From positions 62,001-126,000 of the forward strand of contig NZ_FOYL01000004.1 of NCBI RefSeq assembly GCF_900115955.1: 64,000 nt of DNA. Reading direction: 5' to 3'. The stretch's first letter is position 1. Every line of letters begins with the position of its first letter. Positions 31,855-40,554 of the stretch are shown here, in pieces. The position numbers and the translations under genes were made by a program. The notes beneath the pieces were generated by a model. It saw only the letters and a list, made by a program, of their open reading frames with translations, did no database searches and was not told the origin of the DNA. Origin of the DNA: Lentzea waywayandensis (GTDB taxonomy: Bacteria; Actinomycetota; Actinomycetes; Mycobacteriales; Pseudonocardiaceae).

Positions 31855-34386
31855 TTGACCGCCGAGGCCCTCCCCGCCGAACTGCGCCGCGCCATCGTGC
31901 AGCTGGCCAGGACCCCACGACTGCTGGTCGCCAGCGACTACGACGGAACACTCGCGCCGATCGTGGCCGACCCGGAGCAGGCTCGCCCGCTTCCGGAGTC
32001 GGTGAACGCGCTGCGTTCGCTCGCGAGCCTGCACGAGACCACCTCAGCCGTGATCTCCGGTCGCGCGCTGCGCGACCTGGCCACGCTGTCCCGTCTGCCT
32101 GGCGAGGTCCACCTAGTGGGCTCGCACGGCTCCGAGTTCGACGTCGGCTTCGTCCACGCGCTGGACGCGAGCGCCAAGGCGTTGCTGCGGCGCATCGAAG
32201 CCGAGCTCGAAGAGATCGCCGACGGCCAAGAAGGCGTCCAGCTCGAGGTCAAGCCCGCCTCCGTCGCGGTGCACGTGCGCCGCGCCGCGAGCGAGGCCAT
32301 CGGGGAGGCCGTGCTCACCGCCGTCCGCTCCGGCCCGTGCACCTGGGAAGGTGTGCAGGTCACCGAGGGCAAGGCCGTCATCGAGCTCGCCGTCGTCGAG
32401 ACCAACAAGGGCCAGGCGCTGGACATCCTGCGCCACCAGGTCGGCGCCACCGCGGCGATCTTCCTGGGCGACGACGTGACGGACGAGAAGGCGTTCGCGC
32501 GCCTGTCCGGCCCGGACGTCGGCATCCGCGTGGGTGCCGGCGAGTCGCTGGCCGAGCACTACATCGGCGACCCCGCCGACGTGGCGACGGTGCTGGCGTT
32601 CCTGCTCGAGGAGCGCCGCGCGTGGCTGCACGGTGACCAGGCCGTGCCGATCGAGCGTCTGACGATGCTCGCGAACGAGCGTTCGGTGGCGTTGGTGACG
32701 CCGGACGCCAAGGTCAACTGGCTGTGTCACCCCGAACCGGACTCCGCGGCGATCTTCGCGGATCTTTTGGGTGGCCCTGCCGCGGGCCACTTCTCGATCA
32801 AGCCGGAGCACGGGTCGCTGCCGCTGGGCCAGCGCTACCTGCCGGGCACGATGATCGTGGAGACCCGCTGGTCGCGGCTCCTGGTGACGGACTACCTGGA
32901 GCACGACCTCGCCTCGCACCGCACGGACCTGGTGCGCCGGATCTCCGGTTCGACCAACGCGGTGATCACGTTCGCGCCGCGCCCGGAGTTCGGGCAGGTG
33001 CCGGTGCGGCTGCTGCGCGAGCGCGACGGCCTGCGCGTCGTCGGCACGTCGGATCCGATGGTGCTGCGTTCTCCCGGTGTCGACTGGGAGATCACCTCGG
33101 ACGGCGTGCAGGAGACCGCACGCGCCGTGGTCCGCCCACGCGAGGGCGCGCCGGTGTTGCTGGAGCTGCGCTGCGGCACCGACGACATCTCCGAGCACGC
33201 TCAGGCCGAGTCGGTGCGCCGTGACCGCGCCGCCGGCTACTGGTCGGACTGGGCGGCGGGCCTGCGCCTGCCGACCGTGCAGACCGACCTGGTGCTGCGT
33301 TCGGCGTTGACGCTGCGCGGCCTGGTGCACAAAGACTCCGGCTCGATCATGGCCGCGGCCACCACGTCACTGCCCGAAGAGCTCGGCGGCGTCCGCAACT
33401 GGGACTACCGCTACTGCTGGCTGCGTGACGGCGCGATGACCGCCGCCGCGCTCGTGTCGGTGGGCTCGTACGCGGAGGCCGACGGCTTCCTGGCGTGGCT
33501 GCACGGCGTCCTGGAAACCATCCCAGGCCCCGAGCGGCTGCACCCGCTCTACACGCTGCACGGCACCCAGCTCGGCGCCGAGGCCGTCATCGAGTCGCTG
33601 CCCGGCTACGCCGGCTCCCGCCCGGTCCGCGTGGGCAACCTCGCGAACCAGCAGGTACAACTCGACGTGTTCGGCCCGGTCGTGGATTTGGTGGTCCAGC
33701 TGGCCACCGCGCGCGGCGCGTTGTCGGACGCCGACTGGTCGATGGCCGAGGCGATGGCCGAAGCCGTCTCACGACGCTGGCACGAACCCGACCACGGCAT
33801 CTGGGAGGAACGGCACGCACCGCGCCACCACGTGTACTCGAAGGTCATGTGCTGGCTGACCATCGACCGCGCCATCAAGCTCGGCGAACAGTTCGGCCGC
33901 GAGCTCGACCCGTCCTGGGTGCCGCTGCGCGACACGATCTCCAACGATGTTCTGAAGAACGGCTGGAACGACGAGGTCCAGTCGTTCACCACGGCCTACG
34001 ACGGCGACGACCTGGACGCCGCCTCGCTGTTCGTGGGCCTGTCGGGGTTGATCGACCCGGCCGACGAACGCTTCCAGTCGACGGTGACCGCGATCGAGGC
34101 GGAGCTGCGGTCCGGCTCCACCGTGTACCGCTACCGCCGCGACGACGGCCTGCCGGGCGACGAAGGCGGCTTCCACCTCTGCGCCGCCTGGATGATCGAG
34201 TCGTACCTGCTCACCGGCCGACGCACCGAGGCCGAGGAACTGTTCGGCCAGATCGTCGCGGCCGCGGGCCCCACCGGCCTGCTGCCCGAGGAGTACGACC
34301 CGATCGCGGAACGCTCGCTGGGCAACCACCCGCAGGCGTACTCGCACCTGGGCCTGATCCGCTGCGCCCAGCTGCTCTCGCAGTGA
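31855..34386 (+). CDS. otsB: Trehalose-phosphatase (OtsB) fused to a GH15 glycoside hydrolase
   Basis: An 843-residue two-domain protein. Residues about 20-255 form a HAD-type trehalose-6-phosphate phosphatase with SDYDGTLAPI (nucleophile Asp) and FLGDDVTDEKAF. Residues about 265-840 form a GH15 glucoamylase/trehalase-like domain with NWDYRYCWLRDGAM near 512, the putative acid in HGIWEERHAPRHH, KVMCWLTIDRAI and the putative base in LLPEEYDPIAE. Catalytic signatures of both domains look intact. Start at TTG 31855 after AGGAGG (31845-31850). OtsB alone is about 250 residues, so the fusion is clear, and the frame is continuous through the junction near residue 260. GH15 includes actinobacterial trehalases, so one polypeptide may both make and break trehalose, or the second domain may act on a different alpha-glucan. 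Confidence 0.9.
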   Translation: MTAEALPAELRRAIVQLARTPRLLVASDYDGTLAPIVADPEQARPLPESVNALRSLASLHETTSAVISGRALRDLATLSRLPGEVHLVGSHGSEFDVGFVHALDASAKALLRRIEAELEEIADGQEGVQLEVKPASVAVHVRRAASEAIGEAVLTAVRSGPCTWEGVQVTEGKAVIELAVVETNKGQALDILRHQVGATAAIFLGDDVTDEKAFARLSGPDVGIRVGAGESLAEHYIGDPADVATVLAFLLEERRAWLHGDQAVPIERLTMLANERSVALVTPDAKVNWLCHPEPDSAAIFADLLGGPAAGHFSIKPEHGSLPLGQRYLPGTMIVETRWSRLLVTDYLEHDLASHRTDLVRRISGSTNAVITFAPRPEFGQVPVRLLRERDGLRVVGTSDPMVLRSPGVDWEITSDGVQETARAVVRPREGAPVLLELRCGTDDISEHAQAESVRRDRAAGYWSDWAAGLRLPTVQTDLVLRSALTLRGLVHKDSGSIMAAATTSLPEELGGVRNWDYRYCWLRDGAMTAAALVSVGSYAEADGFLAWLHGVLETIPGPERLHPLYTLHGTQLGAEAVIESLPGYAGSRPVRVGNLANQQVQLDVFGPVVDLVVQLATARGALSDADWSMAEAMAEAVSRRWHEPDHGIWEERHAPRHHVYSKVMCWLTIDRAIKLGEQFGRELDPSWVPLRDTISNDVLKNGWNDEVQSFTTAYDGDDLDAASLFVGLSGLIDPADERFQSTVTAIEAELRSGSTVYRYRRDDGLPGDEGGFHLCAAWMIESYLLTGRRTEAEELFGQIVAAAGPTGLLPEEYDPIAERSLGNHPQAYSHLGLIRCAQLLSQ

Positions 34387-34402
34387 TCTCGTAGTTCTGC
34401 TA

Positions 34403-34566
34403 CCGCCGCGGTCCTTCTGGGGCCGCGGCGGTGTCATTTCCAGGATCTGCGCCGTGGCCCTTCTGTGGCTGCGGCGGTGCCGTTTCCAGGATCTTCGCGG
34501 CGGTGCCATTTCCGGGACCTCCGCCGTGGTCCTTCTGTCGCTGCGGCGGTGTCAATTCCAGGACCT
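34403..34566. repeat. 46-bp tandem repeats, each with a hairpin
   Basis: Units at 34403-34448, 34449-34494, 34495-34520 (26-base truncated unit) and 34521-34566. The consensus runs CCGCCGYGGTCCTTCTG, then a G/C-rich complement of the start, then GGTGTCATTTCCAGGA with CT. Each full unit folds as a hairpin (perfect CCGCCGCGG against CCGCGGCGG in unit 1; shorter or G-T-containing stems in units 2 and 4). The first hairpin starts 17 bases after the OtsB-GH15 stop, so it is probably that operon's terminator, later duplicated in tandem. From 34567 to 34766 I see nothing else. Confidence 0.8.
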
Positions 34567-34766
34567 CCGCTGTGCCTGGCCGGCGCCACGTGTGCAGCTG
34601 ACTGCGGCTGTGCCCACCGCTCCCCCGCGCGATTCCTCCTGACGCAACGCGCGAACCCCGGATTTGGTTCCTGCTCTGTCCACAGGCTACCTGGATCCGG
34701 ATAATGCCAGGTCAGCGCTTCGTCAACCTGTGGATAACTCGGTTCCCCGAAGCCCCGAGGATGAGT

Positions 34767-35300
34767 TCAGGGGCGTGGCGGCACTCTCTCGATGATTTTC
34801 GCGGTCCCCGGCGAGCTGCCGTGCAACGTGATCACGTCGCCCCGGATCAGATGTGCCCAGGCAGGCGGCACGAACGGCCTCAGTCGTGCGGTCGCGCGTT
34901 CACCAGGCCCCAGCACCGGCTTGGACTCGATCCACAGGGCGGCCACCCGCTGGTGTTTGCCCGTGACGTCCCACATCGGGCGTTCTCCCCTGGCCTGCAA
35001 CGGTTCCGCGTCGACCGACAGCACCAGTTCCACGCGCAGCAGGCCTTGGATCGACTCCACGCAGCGCCACTGGAACCAGGCCTCGTCCTGGTCCATCTGG
35101 GTTGCCGCCTCGGCGAGCAGGGCCCAGTAGCGCGGGGTCTGCCAGGTGTGGCCGTCGAAGTCGCCCAGCAGGGTGAGGACCAGCTCCCACTCTTCGAGGT
35201 CGAGGTAGTCGAGCAGGTCTGAGCTCTGCACCTCCGCGGGCACCAAAGACGCCGCGAACCGCAGTAACTCACCTATCTCGCTGTCGTGTCTCCCCCACAC
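34767..35300 (-). CDS. Unknown protein, paralogue of the next gene
   Basis: 177 residues from a GTG at 35300, overlapping the 3' end of the upstream paralogue by 32 bases. It aligns along most of its length with the neighbouring protein: the shared pattern is ELLRxAAxLxP, LDYLD, FDGxxWQT, GLLRxEL, IESxPVLxPG and a final beta-rich part with GDVITLH. The N-terminal half is helical and acidic; the C-terminal half resembles a small beta-barrel. There is no signal peptide or membrane helix. It is the last of three genes running from radA. No known family is recognised. Confidence 0.7.
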   Translation of the reverse strand: MWGRHDSEIGELLRFAASLVPAEVQSSDLLDYLDLEEWELVLTLLGDFDGHTWQTPRYWALLAEAATQMDQDEAWFQWRCVESIQGLLRVELVLSVDAEPLQARGERPMWDVTGKHQRVAALWIESKPVLGPGERATARLRPFVPPAWAHLIRGDVITLHGSSPGTAKIIERVPPRP

Positions 35301-35817
35301 GCACTAATTCGATCACAGTCGCCACGCCCACCATGGGCTGGCTTTCGTGAAGCGCGATCACGGCGCCCACGGAGAGGTGCTGCCACGGTTCCGCAGGCCT
35401 GAGCCGGACGACGGCCGTCCGGCCCGGCTCGAGCACCGGCATCGACTCGATTCGCATCGCCGCGAGCCTGAGCACGCCGTCGCCGAGGTCCCAGCGCGTT
35501 CCGCGCCTCACTCCGGCAGGGATCGGGTCGGCCTCAGCCGCCAGGTCGAGTTCGGCTCGGAGCAGCCCGTGCCGCGTTTCCTCCTTGCGCCAGGCGATCC
35601 ACTCCGTGCTCAGCCTCATCTGCTGCGCCGATTCGACCAGCAGGTCCCAGAACTCGTCGGTCTGCCAGGCGATGCCGTCGAAGTCCTCCAGGACGCCGTG
35701 CGCGACCTCCGGCTCGTTGTGGTCGAGGTAGTCCAGCACGTCCGCGGATGTGCATCCTGCGTCGCTGCGCGCGTCGCCGGGGATCAGCGCCGCCGCACGA
35801 CGCAGCAACTCACTCAT
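35269..35817 (-). CDS. Unknown protein downstream of radA, paralogue of the previous gene
   Basis: 182 residues. The ATG at 35817 overlaps the radA stop by eight bases, so it is translationally coupled to radA. It shares with its neighbour ELLRRAAALIPG, VLDYLDHNEPE, DFDGIAWQTDEFWDLL, GLLRAELDL and the C-terminal ARxRP-type barrel (VRLRPAEPWQHL, VGAVIALHESQPMVG). In mycobacteria this position beside radA is held by disA, the cyclic di-AMP synthase; this protein has no DisA motif. Tandem duplication is the likely origin of the pair. Function unknown; operon context suggests a link to DNA repair or recombination. Confidence 0.75.
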   Translation of the reverse strand: MSELLRRAAALIPGDARSDAGCTSADVLDYLDHNEPEVAHGVLEDFDGIAWQTDEFWDLLVESAQQMRLSTEWIAWRKEETRHGLLRAELDLAAEADPIPAGVRRGTRWDLGDGVLRLAAMRIESMPVLEPGRTAVVRLRPAEPWQHLSVGAVIALHESQPMVGVATVIELVRVGETRQRDR

Positions 35818-37204
35818 CTTCTGGCTTGTCCTCGCTCTTGGTGCTGCGCTTGCGGTTCAGGCCGAGCAGCTCCAGCGCGGACACCAGGTCGTTCGCCACC
35901 AGCGCCCGCACGCCGTCCGGCAGCGGGCCGTGGTCCGGGGGCACCAGGGCCTTCTTGAACCCGAGCCGCGCGGCCTCGCTCAGGCGCTTGCCGACGCCGT
36001 TGACGCGCCTGATCTCGCCGGCCAGGCCTACCTCGCCGAGCACCACCAGGTCGGCGGGCAGGGCGATCTCGCGTTCCGCGGAGGCCACCGCCAGCACCAC
36101 GGCGAGGTCCGCGGCCGGCTCGACCAGCCGCATGCCGCCGACGGTGGCGGTGAAGACGTCCTTCTGGAACAGGTTGACCTTGCCGCGCTTCTCCAGCACC
36201 GCCAGCGCCATCGAGATGCGCGCCGAGTCGAGTCCGCTCACCGCGCGCCGGGGCGCGGGCAGGTTCGTCTTGGCCACCAACGCCTGCACCTCGCCGAGCA
36301 TCGGCCGCTTGCCCTCGACGATCACCGTGACGCAGGTGCCCTCGACTGCCTTCTCGCGGCGGGTGAGGAACAAGCCGGACGGGTCCGGCACGCACGCGAT
36401 GCCGTCGTCGCGCAGCTCGAAGCAGCCCACCTCGTCCGCCGCGCCGTAGCGGTTCTTGATGCCGCGCAGCAGCCGCAGACTGGAGTGACGATCGCCCTCG
36501 AACTGGAGCACCACGTCGACCAGGTGCTCCAGAACCCTGGGCCCCGCAACGGATCCGTCCTTCGTGACGTGTCCAACCAGGACAACGGGAAGGCCGCGTT
36601 CCTTGGCCATCGCGATCAGTCCTGATGCGACAGTCCGCACCTGCGTGACGCCGCCGGGCACGCCCTCGACGCTCACCGTCGACATGGTCTGGATGGAGTC
36701 GACGATCAGCATCGACGGCTTCACCTGGTCGACCTGCCCGAGCAACGCGCTGAGCTCGCTCTCGGCCGCCAGGTACATCTCGCCGTGCAGGTTGCCGGTG
36801 CGTTCCGCGCGCAGCCGCACCTGCCCCGCGGACTCCTCACCGGTGACGTAGAGGCAACGGCCGTGCGACTCGGCCCAGCGGTGCGCCGTCTCCAGCAGCA
36901 ACGTCGACTTGCCCACGCCGGGCTCACCGGCCAGCAGCACGACGGCGCCGGGCACCAGGCCGCCGCCCAGCACCCGGTCGAACTCGCTGACGCCAGTGGA
37001 AAGCGCCCGCGCCGACTCGATGTCGACCTCGCCGATGGGCCGGGCAGCGGACGTCGGCGCGCCCGCCACCACGCGCGTCACCGACGCGGTGCCTCGTTCC
37101 TCGATGCTGCCCCAGGCCTGGCACTCGGGGCAGCGGCCGAACCACTTCGCCACCTCGTGCCCGCACTCGGCACAACGGAAGATCGGCCGCGCTGTCTTCG
37201 CCAC
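35810..37204 (-). CDS. radA: DNA repair protein RadA
   Basis: 464 residues, usual length. N-terminal four-cysteine zinc finger CAECGHEVAKWFGRCPEC (residues 10-27), RecA-like ATPase with Walker A GEPGVGKST near 96, the RadA-specific KNRYG motif (IKNRYGAADEVG near 250), and a C-terminal Lon-like domain from about 290. It promotes branch migration and strand exchange during homologous recombination. It starts at GTG 37204 behind a TAACGT -10 box, so it is leaderless. It is followed by two co-transcribed paralogous unknown genes, while lpqE and carD lie upstream, as in the mycobacterial radA region. Confidence 0.95.
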   Translation of the reverse strand: MAKTARPIFRCAECGHEVAKWFGRCPECQAWGSIEERGTASVTRVVAGAPTSAARPIGEVDIESARALSTGVSEFDRVLGGGLVPGAVVLLAGEPGVGKSTLLLETAHRWAESHGRCLYVTGEESAGQVRLRAERTGNLHGEMYLAAESELSALLGQVDQVKPSMLIVDSIQTMSTVSVEGVPGGVTQVRTVASGLIAMAKERGLPVVLVGHVTKDGSVAGPRVLEHLVDVVLQFEGDRHSSLRLLRGIKNRYGAADEVGCFELRDDGIACVPDPSGLFLTRREKAVEGTCVTVIVEGKRPMLGEVQALVAKTNLPAPRRAVSGLDSARISMALAVLEKRGKVNLFQKDVFTATVGGMRLVEPAADLAVVLAVASAEREIALPADLVVLGEVGLAGEIRRVNGVGKRLSEAARLGFKKALVPPDHGPLPDGVRALVANDLVSALELLGLNRKRSTKSEDKPEDE

Positions 37205-37211
37205 GAACCGA

Positions 37212-37217
37212 ACGTTA
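37212..37217 (-). promoter_or_regulatory. -10 box of a leaderless promoter (radA)
   Basis: On the minus strand TAACGT ends seven bases before the GTG start of radA at 37204; no ribosome site lies between. Confidence 0.5.
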
Positions 37218-37358
37218 GAGCACAGGTCTGACAGAAACGCGCGCCCCAGGTCAGAGGGCCTTCGACAGAAACTTCAAGATTTTTCGGCGGGTTTGTCGAT
37301 CCGGCCGCAGGCCCGTTCGACGCATCAGTGGAAGGACACGACGAACCTGGAGGACACA

Positions 37359-37793
37359 GTGAGCACCGCAACCGTTTCCGCGACGCAGACCCGCAAGTTC
37401 GCCCTCGGCCGCTACGCCACCGTCGTCACCCGCGTGCTGACCGGTCTGCTGTTCGCCACGACCGGCCTGAACGGCTTCATCATGTTCATGCCCGCCCCTG
37501 ACCCCGCCACGATGGCGCCGGAGGGCGTGGCCTTCAGCGCCGCGCTCTACGCGACCGGGTACATGTTGCAGCTGACGTCCGGCGTGCAACTGCTCGCCGG
37601 GTTGCTGCTGATCGTCGGCCGGTTCGTGCCGCTGGCGCTGGCCCTGCTCGCCCCGGTGATCGTGAACATCTTCCTGTTCCACGTCTTCCTGGAGCCGAGC
37701 GGCATGGTCATGGCGCTGCTCGTGGTCGCCGCCGAGATCGGCCTGGCGTGGGCCTACCGCGACAGGTTCCTGCCGATGCTCAAGGCGTCCTGA
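37359..37793 (+). CDS. DoxX-like small membrane protein
   Basis: 144 residues with four membrane helices (VVTRVLTGLLFATTGLNGFI; YATGYMLQLTSGVQLLAGLL; PLALALLAPVIVNIFLFHVF; MVMALLVVAAEIGLAWAYR), the DoxX/DoxD-like pattern. The GTG at 37359 follows GGAGG with five bases spacing; the longer open frame upstream runs antisense through radA and is not used. In related proteins the role is loosely tied to redox or thiol stress, but none is proven. It is a single gene inserted between radA and lpqE and ends at a strong hairpin. Confidence 0.8.
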   Translation: MSTATVSATQTRKFALGRYATVVTRVLTGLLFATTGLNGFIMFMPAPDPATMAPEGVAFSAALYATGYMLQLTSGVQLLAGLLLIVGRFVPLALALLAPVIVNIFLFHVFLEPSGMVMALLVVAAEIGLAWAYRDRFLPMLKAS

Positions 37794-37801
37794 ACCAACG
37801 A

Positions 37802-37837
37802 GAAACGCCGCCCCCTGAAGCCAGGGGGCGGCGTTTC
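37802..37837. terminator. Bidirectional terminator between the DoxX-like gene and lpqE
   Basis: A perfect 15-bp stem GAAACGCCGCCCCCT (37802-37816) with AGGGGGCGGCGTTTC (37823-37837), loop GAAGCC. It has A/T-rich ends on both sides, so it can stop transcription from both convergent genes. Confidence 0.88.
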
Positions 37838-37851
37838 GACGTCTCAGAGGC

Positions 37852-38628
37852 TCAGTGGCCCGCGTCGTGGCCCTCGCTCGTGCGCTTGTGCTCGGACGGC
37901 GCCACGGGCACCTCCAGCGTCAGCGAGCCGGCCTTCTCGAACAGGAACGTGATCTTGACGGTCTGGGCCGCCACCACGTCGCGGTTCAGCTTCTTGAGGG
38001 TGCAGCGGATCTCCAGCACCTCGAGGCTCGGGTCGACCGCGGCCGACGACGAGGTCGGCGCGACGGAGGAACCCGACGGGCGACCGCTCGACGACGCGCC
38101 CGAGGACGGCGTCACGTTCGAGGACGACACGCCCGAGGACGGGGCACCGGACGACGGCGTCACCGACGAGGACGGGTTCGACGACGGGGCACCCGAGGTC
38201 GGCACGACCGACGAGGACGAGGCAGCGGACGACGAAGGCGCGGACGACTTCACCGGCGCCTTCGAGGCGTCGTACTCGGCCCGCAGCGCGTACTGCGCCG
38301 GGATGTCCTTCGAGCCGACGACCTCGGCCTCGGCTTCCGAGGCCTCCGACTTGATCGACAGCAGCTTGTCCGGCGCGGAGCCCGAGTTCGCGATGACGAA
38401 CGTCAGCGGCGCGTCGTCGCCGTCGTGGTACCGGTTGCCGTCCGGCGGGAAAGCGAGCATGACGTTGCGCACCGCGATCGGGCCCGCGTTGCCGCTCGCA
38501 CCGTCGACGGCGGCGACCTGGGTGTCGGTCTGGGTGACCTGACCGGCGCTGCAGCCGACCGCCACCAGGCCGAGGCCTGCGGCCAGCGCTGCCGTCACGA
38601 TCATCCGGCGAGACACTCCTGAGTTCAC
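37852..38628 (-). CDS. lpqE: LpqE-like lipoprotein with Ser-rich insert
   Basis: About 258 residues. Lipoprotein signal MIVTAALAAGLGLVAVGCSA with the lipid-modified Cys. The flanking domain is like mycobacterial LpqE (Rv3584) and the PCu(A)C-type copper chaperone fold: VRNVMLAFPPDGNRYHDGDD and LTFVIANSGSAPDKLLSI, and after the insert LKKLNRDVVAAQTVKITFLF. Between the halves lies a Ser/Pro/Ala/Val-rich stretch of about 75 residues (runs such as SSGAPSSG). The insert interrupts the folded domain and is probably a disordered loop. Few Met or His copper ligands are visible, so metal binding is doubtful. The start is taken at GTG 38628; the frame opens with TTG at 38655. Its position beside carD matches mycobacteria. 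Confidence 0.8.
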   Translation of the reverse strand: MNSGVSRRMIVTAALAAGLGLVAVGCSAGQVTQTDTQVAAVDGASGNAGPIAVRNVMLAFPPDGNRYHDGDDAPLTFVIANSGSAPDKLLSIKSEASEAEAEVVGSKDIPAQYALRAEYDASKAPVKSSAPSSSAASSSSVVPTSGAPSSNPSSSVTPSSGAPSSGVSSSNVTPSSGASSSGRPSGSSVAPTSSSAAVDPSLEVLEIRCTLKKLNRDVVAAQTVKITFLFEKAGSLTLEVPVAPSEHKRTSEGHDAGH

Positions 38629-38822
38629 GGCTCCAGCGTCCTTCCTAGGGAACAACCACCAGGCAAGGAGCCTAACCGGGACCCGAATCGAGGACGCGAC
38701 GGGATGCCAGTCGATCTTCGATGAGACGTACCTTGCACGCGAACAGGTGGTTTGTCAACCCCCCGCATGGCCCTGACCAGCACTAACGGATCATCGAGCA
38801 GCGATCGAAGGGTTGCCGGACG

Positions 38823-38831
38823 TGTTAGGAT
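38823..38831 (+). promoter_or_regulatory. Extended -10 promoter of carD
   Basis: TGTTAGGAT fits the extended -10 pattern TG-N-TANNNT, 28 bases before the carD ATG, which is preceded by a GAGG ribosome site. No clear -35 element is seen. Confidence 0.45.
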
Positions 38832-38858
38832 GGAGGCATCGAAAGGGGCAGAGGACAC

Positions 38859-39347
38859 ATGGTTTTCAAGGTCGGAGAGACCGTCGTCTACCCGCACCAC
38901 GGTGCCGCTCTCATCGAAGCAATCGAGACCCGCGTGATCAAGGGCGAGGAGAAGAAGTACCTCGTTCTCAAGGTAGCGCAGGGCGACCTCACCGTTCGGG
39001 TTCCCGCTGACAACGCCGAAATCGTAGGCGTGCGTGACGTTGTCGGCCAGGAAGGGCTCGACAAGGTTTTCGAGGTCTTGCGTGCTCCCCACACCGAGGA
39101 GCCGACCAACTGGTCTCGGCGGTACAAGGCCAATCTTGAGAAGCTCGCCTCCGGCGATGTGAACAAGGTTGCGGAAGTGGTGCGCGACCTCTGGCGGCGC
39201 GAGAAGGATCGCGGGCTTTCCGCCGGCGAGAAGCGGATGCTGGCGAAGGCGCGGCAGATACTGGTCAGCGAGCTGGCGCTGGCCGAGGGCACCGACGAGG
39301 ACAAGGCCGAGGTTCTCCTCGACGAAGTTCTCGCCACCGCCTCGTAG
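38859..39347 (+). CDS. carD: CarD-type RNA polymerase-binding regulator
   Basis: 162 residues, the mycobacterial CarD length. The N-terminal Tudor-like RNA polymerase interaction domain starts [20 protein letters not shown]. The helical C-terminal DNA-binding domain contains [17 protein letters not shown] with the conserved Trp that contacts the open promoter bubble. CarD stabilises open complexes at rRNA and housekeeping promoters. Followed by ispD after 45 bases; lpqE is divergent. Confidence 0.95.
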   Translation: MVFKVGETVVYPHHGAALIEAIETRVIKGEEKKYLVLKVAQGDLTVRVPADNAEIVGVRDVVGQEGLDKVFEVLRAPHTEEPTNWSRRYKANLEKLASGDVNKVAEVVRDLWRREKDRGLSAGEKRMLAKARQILVSELALAEGTDEDKAEVLLDEVLATAS

Positions 39348-39392
39348 TTTTTCTCAAACAAACAAATCAGAGCATCGGACTTAGTCGCGAAC

Positions 39393-40085
39393 ATGAGTGT
39401 TGTCGCGCTCGTGCCCGCGGCAGGGCGGGGTGAGCGTCTGGGCTACGGGATGCCCAAGGCGCTCGTGCCGGTCAACGGTGTCCCGCTGTTGACTCGTGCC
39501 GTACGAGGTCTGTTCGAGTCAGGCCAGGTTCAGCACGTCGTCATCGCAGCTCCACCGTCCGATGTGGACTTGGTGCACATCGCAACCGCCTCGCTGGCCC
39601 CGGCCGGCGGGGCGGTGCACGTGCTTTCAGGGGGTGCCGAACGCACCGACTCGGTGCGGCTCGCCCTCGAACACGCGCTCCGCGTGATTCCGGACACCTC
39701 GATCGTGCTGGTCCACGACGCCGCTCGTGCCTTCACCCCTCCCGAGGTCATCGCCGCCGTCGTGGCCGCTGTGCGCGGCGGATTCGACGCCGTCATCCCG
39801 GTGCTTCCGGTCGCCGACACGATCAAGCAGGTGGACGAGGTCGGAGTGGTCGTCTCCACACCTGATCGAGCCGGTCTGCGGGTCGTGCAGACCCCGCAGG
39901 GTTTCCGCGCCGAGACTCTCAAAGCCGCCTATTGCTCCGGTATTGCCGCGACTGACGACGCTGGTCTCGTAGAGAAAAACGGTGTCGCCGTCCACACGGT
40001 TCCCGGACACGCGCACGCCATGAAGATCACCACCCCGTTCGACCTCGCGGTCGCGGAAGCACTGTTCAGCGGAGGCCAGAAGTGA
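39393..40085 (+). CDS. ispD: 2-C-methyl-D-erythritol 4-phosphate cytidylyltransferase IspD
   Basis: 230 residues. Third enzyme of the MEP isoprenoid pathway; it couples MEP to CTP. The nucleotide-binding N-terminus [20 protein letters not shown] is intact; also visible are [22 protein letters not shown] and [16 protein letters not shown]. Its end overlaps ispF by four bases, the standard actinobacterial ispDF coupling. Confidence 0.95.
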   Translation: MSVVALVPAAGRGERLGYGMPKALVPVNGVPLLTRAVRGLFESGQVQHVVIAAPPSDVDLVHIATASLAPAGGAVHVLSGGAERTDSVRLALEHALRVIPDTSIVLVHDAARAFTPPEVIAAVVAAVRGGFDAVIPVLPVADTIKQVDEVGVVVSTPDRAGLRVVQTPQGFRAETLKAAYCSGIAATDDAGLVEKNGVAVHTVPGHAHAMKITTPFDLAVAEALFSGGQK

Positions 40086-40549
40086 GGATCGGCCAGGGCG
40101 TCGACGTCCACCCGATCGAGTCAGGTCGGGAGTGCTGGATCGCCGGTCTGCTGTGGGAGGGCGTCGACGGTTGCGCCGGCCACTCCGACGGCGACGTGGC
40201 CTCGCACGCCCTGTGCGACGCGCTGCTGTCCGCGGCGGGCCTGGGTGACCTGGGTGCCGTCTTCGGCACGTCGGATCCGCGCTGGTCGGGCGCGCACGGC
40301 GTGGTCCTGCTCACGGAGGTGCGCCGCCTCGTCGAGGAGGCCGGCTTCCGTGTGGGGAACGCCACAGTGCAGGTCATCGGCAACGAGCCGCGCATCGGCA
40401 AGCGTCGCGAAGAAGCCCAGAAAACGCTTTCCGACGCAGTGGGCGGCCCCGTCTCGGTCGCCGGCACCACCACGGACGGCCTGGGTCTCACAGGGCGAAA
40501 CGAGGGCATCGCGGCGATCGCGACAGCCCTGCTGTTCCCCGTAGCCTGA
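40082..40549 (+). CDS. ispF: 2-C-methyl-D-erythritol 2,4-cyclodiphosphate synthase IspF
   Basis: 155 residues, normal length. Metal ligands are in [12 protein letters not shown] (Asp, His) and in the [20 protein letters not shown] block; the [15 protein letters not shown] and [10 protein letters not shown] segments are family-typical. It makes the cyclic diphosphate of the MEP pathway. The GTG start overlaps the ispD stop. In mycobacteria the next gene is cysS; here four other genes come first. Confidence 0.95.
   Translation: MRIGQGVDVHPIESGRECWIAGLLWEGVDGCAGHSDGDVASHALCDALLSAAGLGDLGAVFGTSDPRWSGAHGVVLLTEVRRLVEEAGFRVGNATVQVIGNEPRIGKRREEAQKTLSDAVGGPVSVAGTTTDGLGLTGRNEGIAAIATALLFPVA
40542..40547 (+). 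promoter_or_regulatory. -10 box of a leaderless promoter (PPOX gene)
   Basis: TAGCCT, inside the last codons of ispF, ends seven bases before the ATG at 40555. The next gene may therefore be transcribed independently of ispDF. Confidence 0.5.
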
Positions 40550-40554
40550 CGAAC

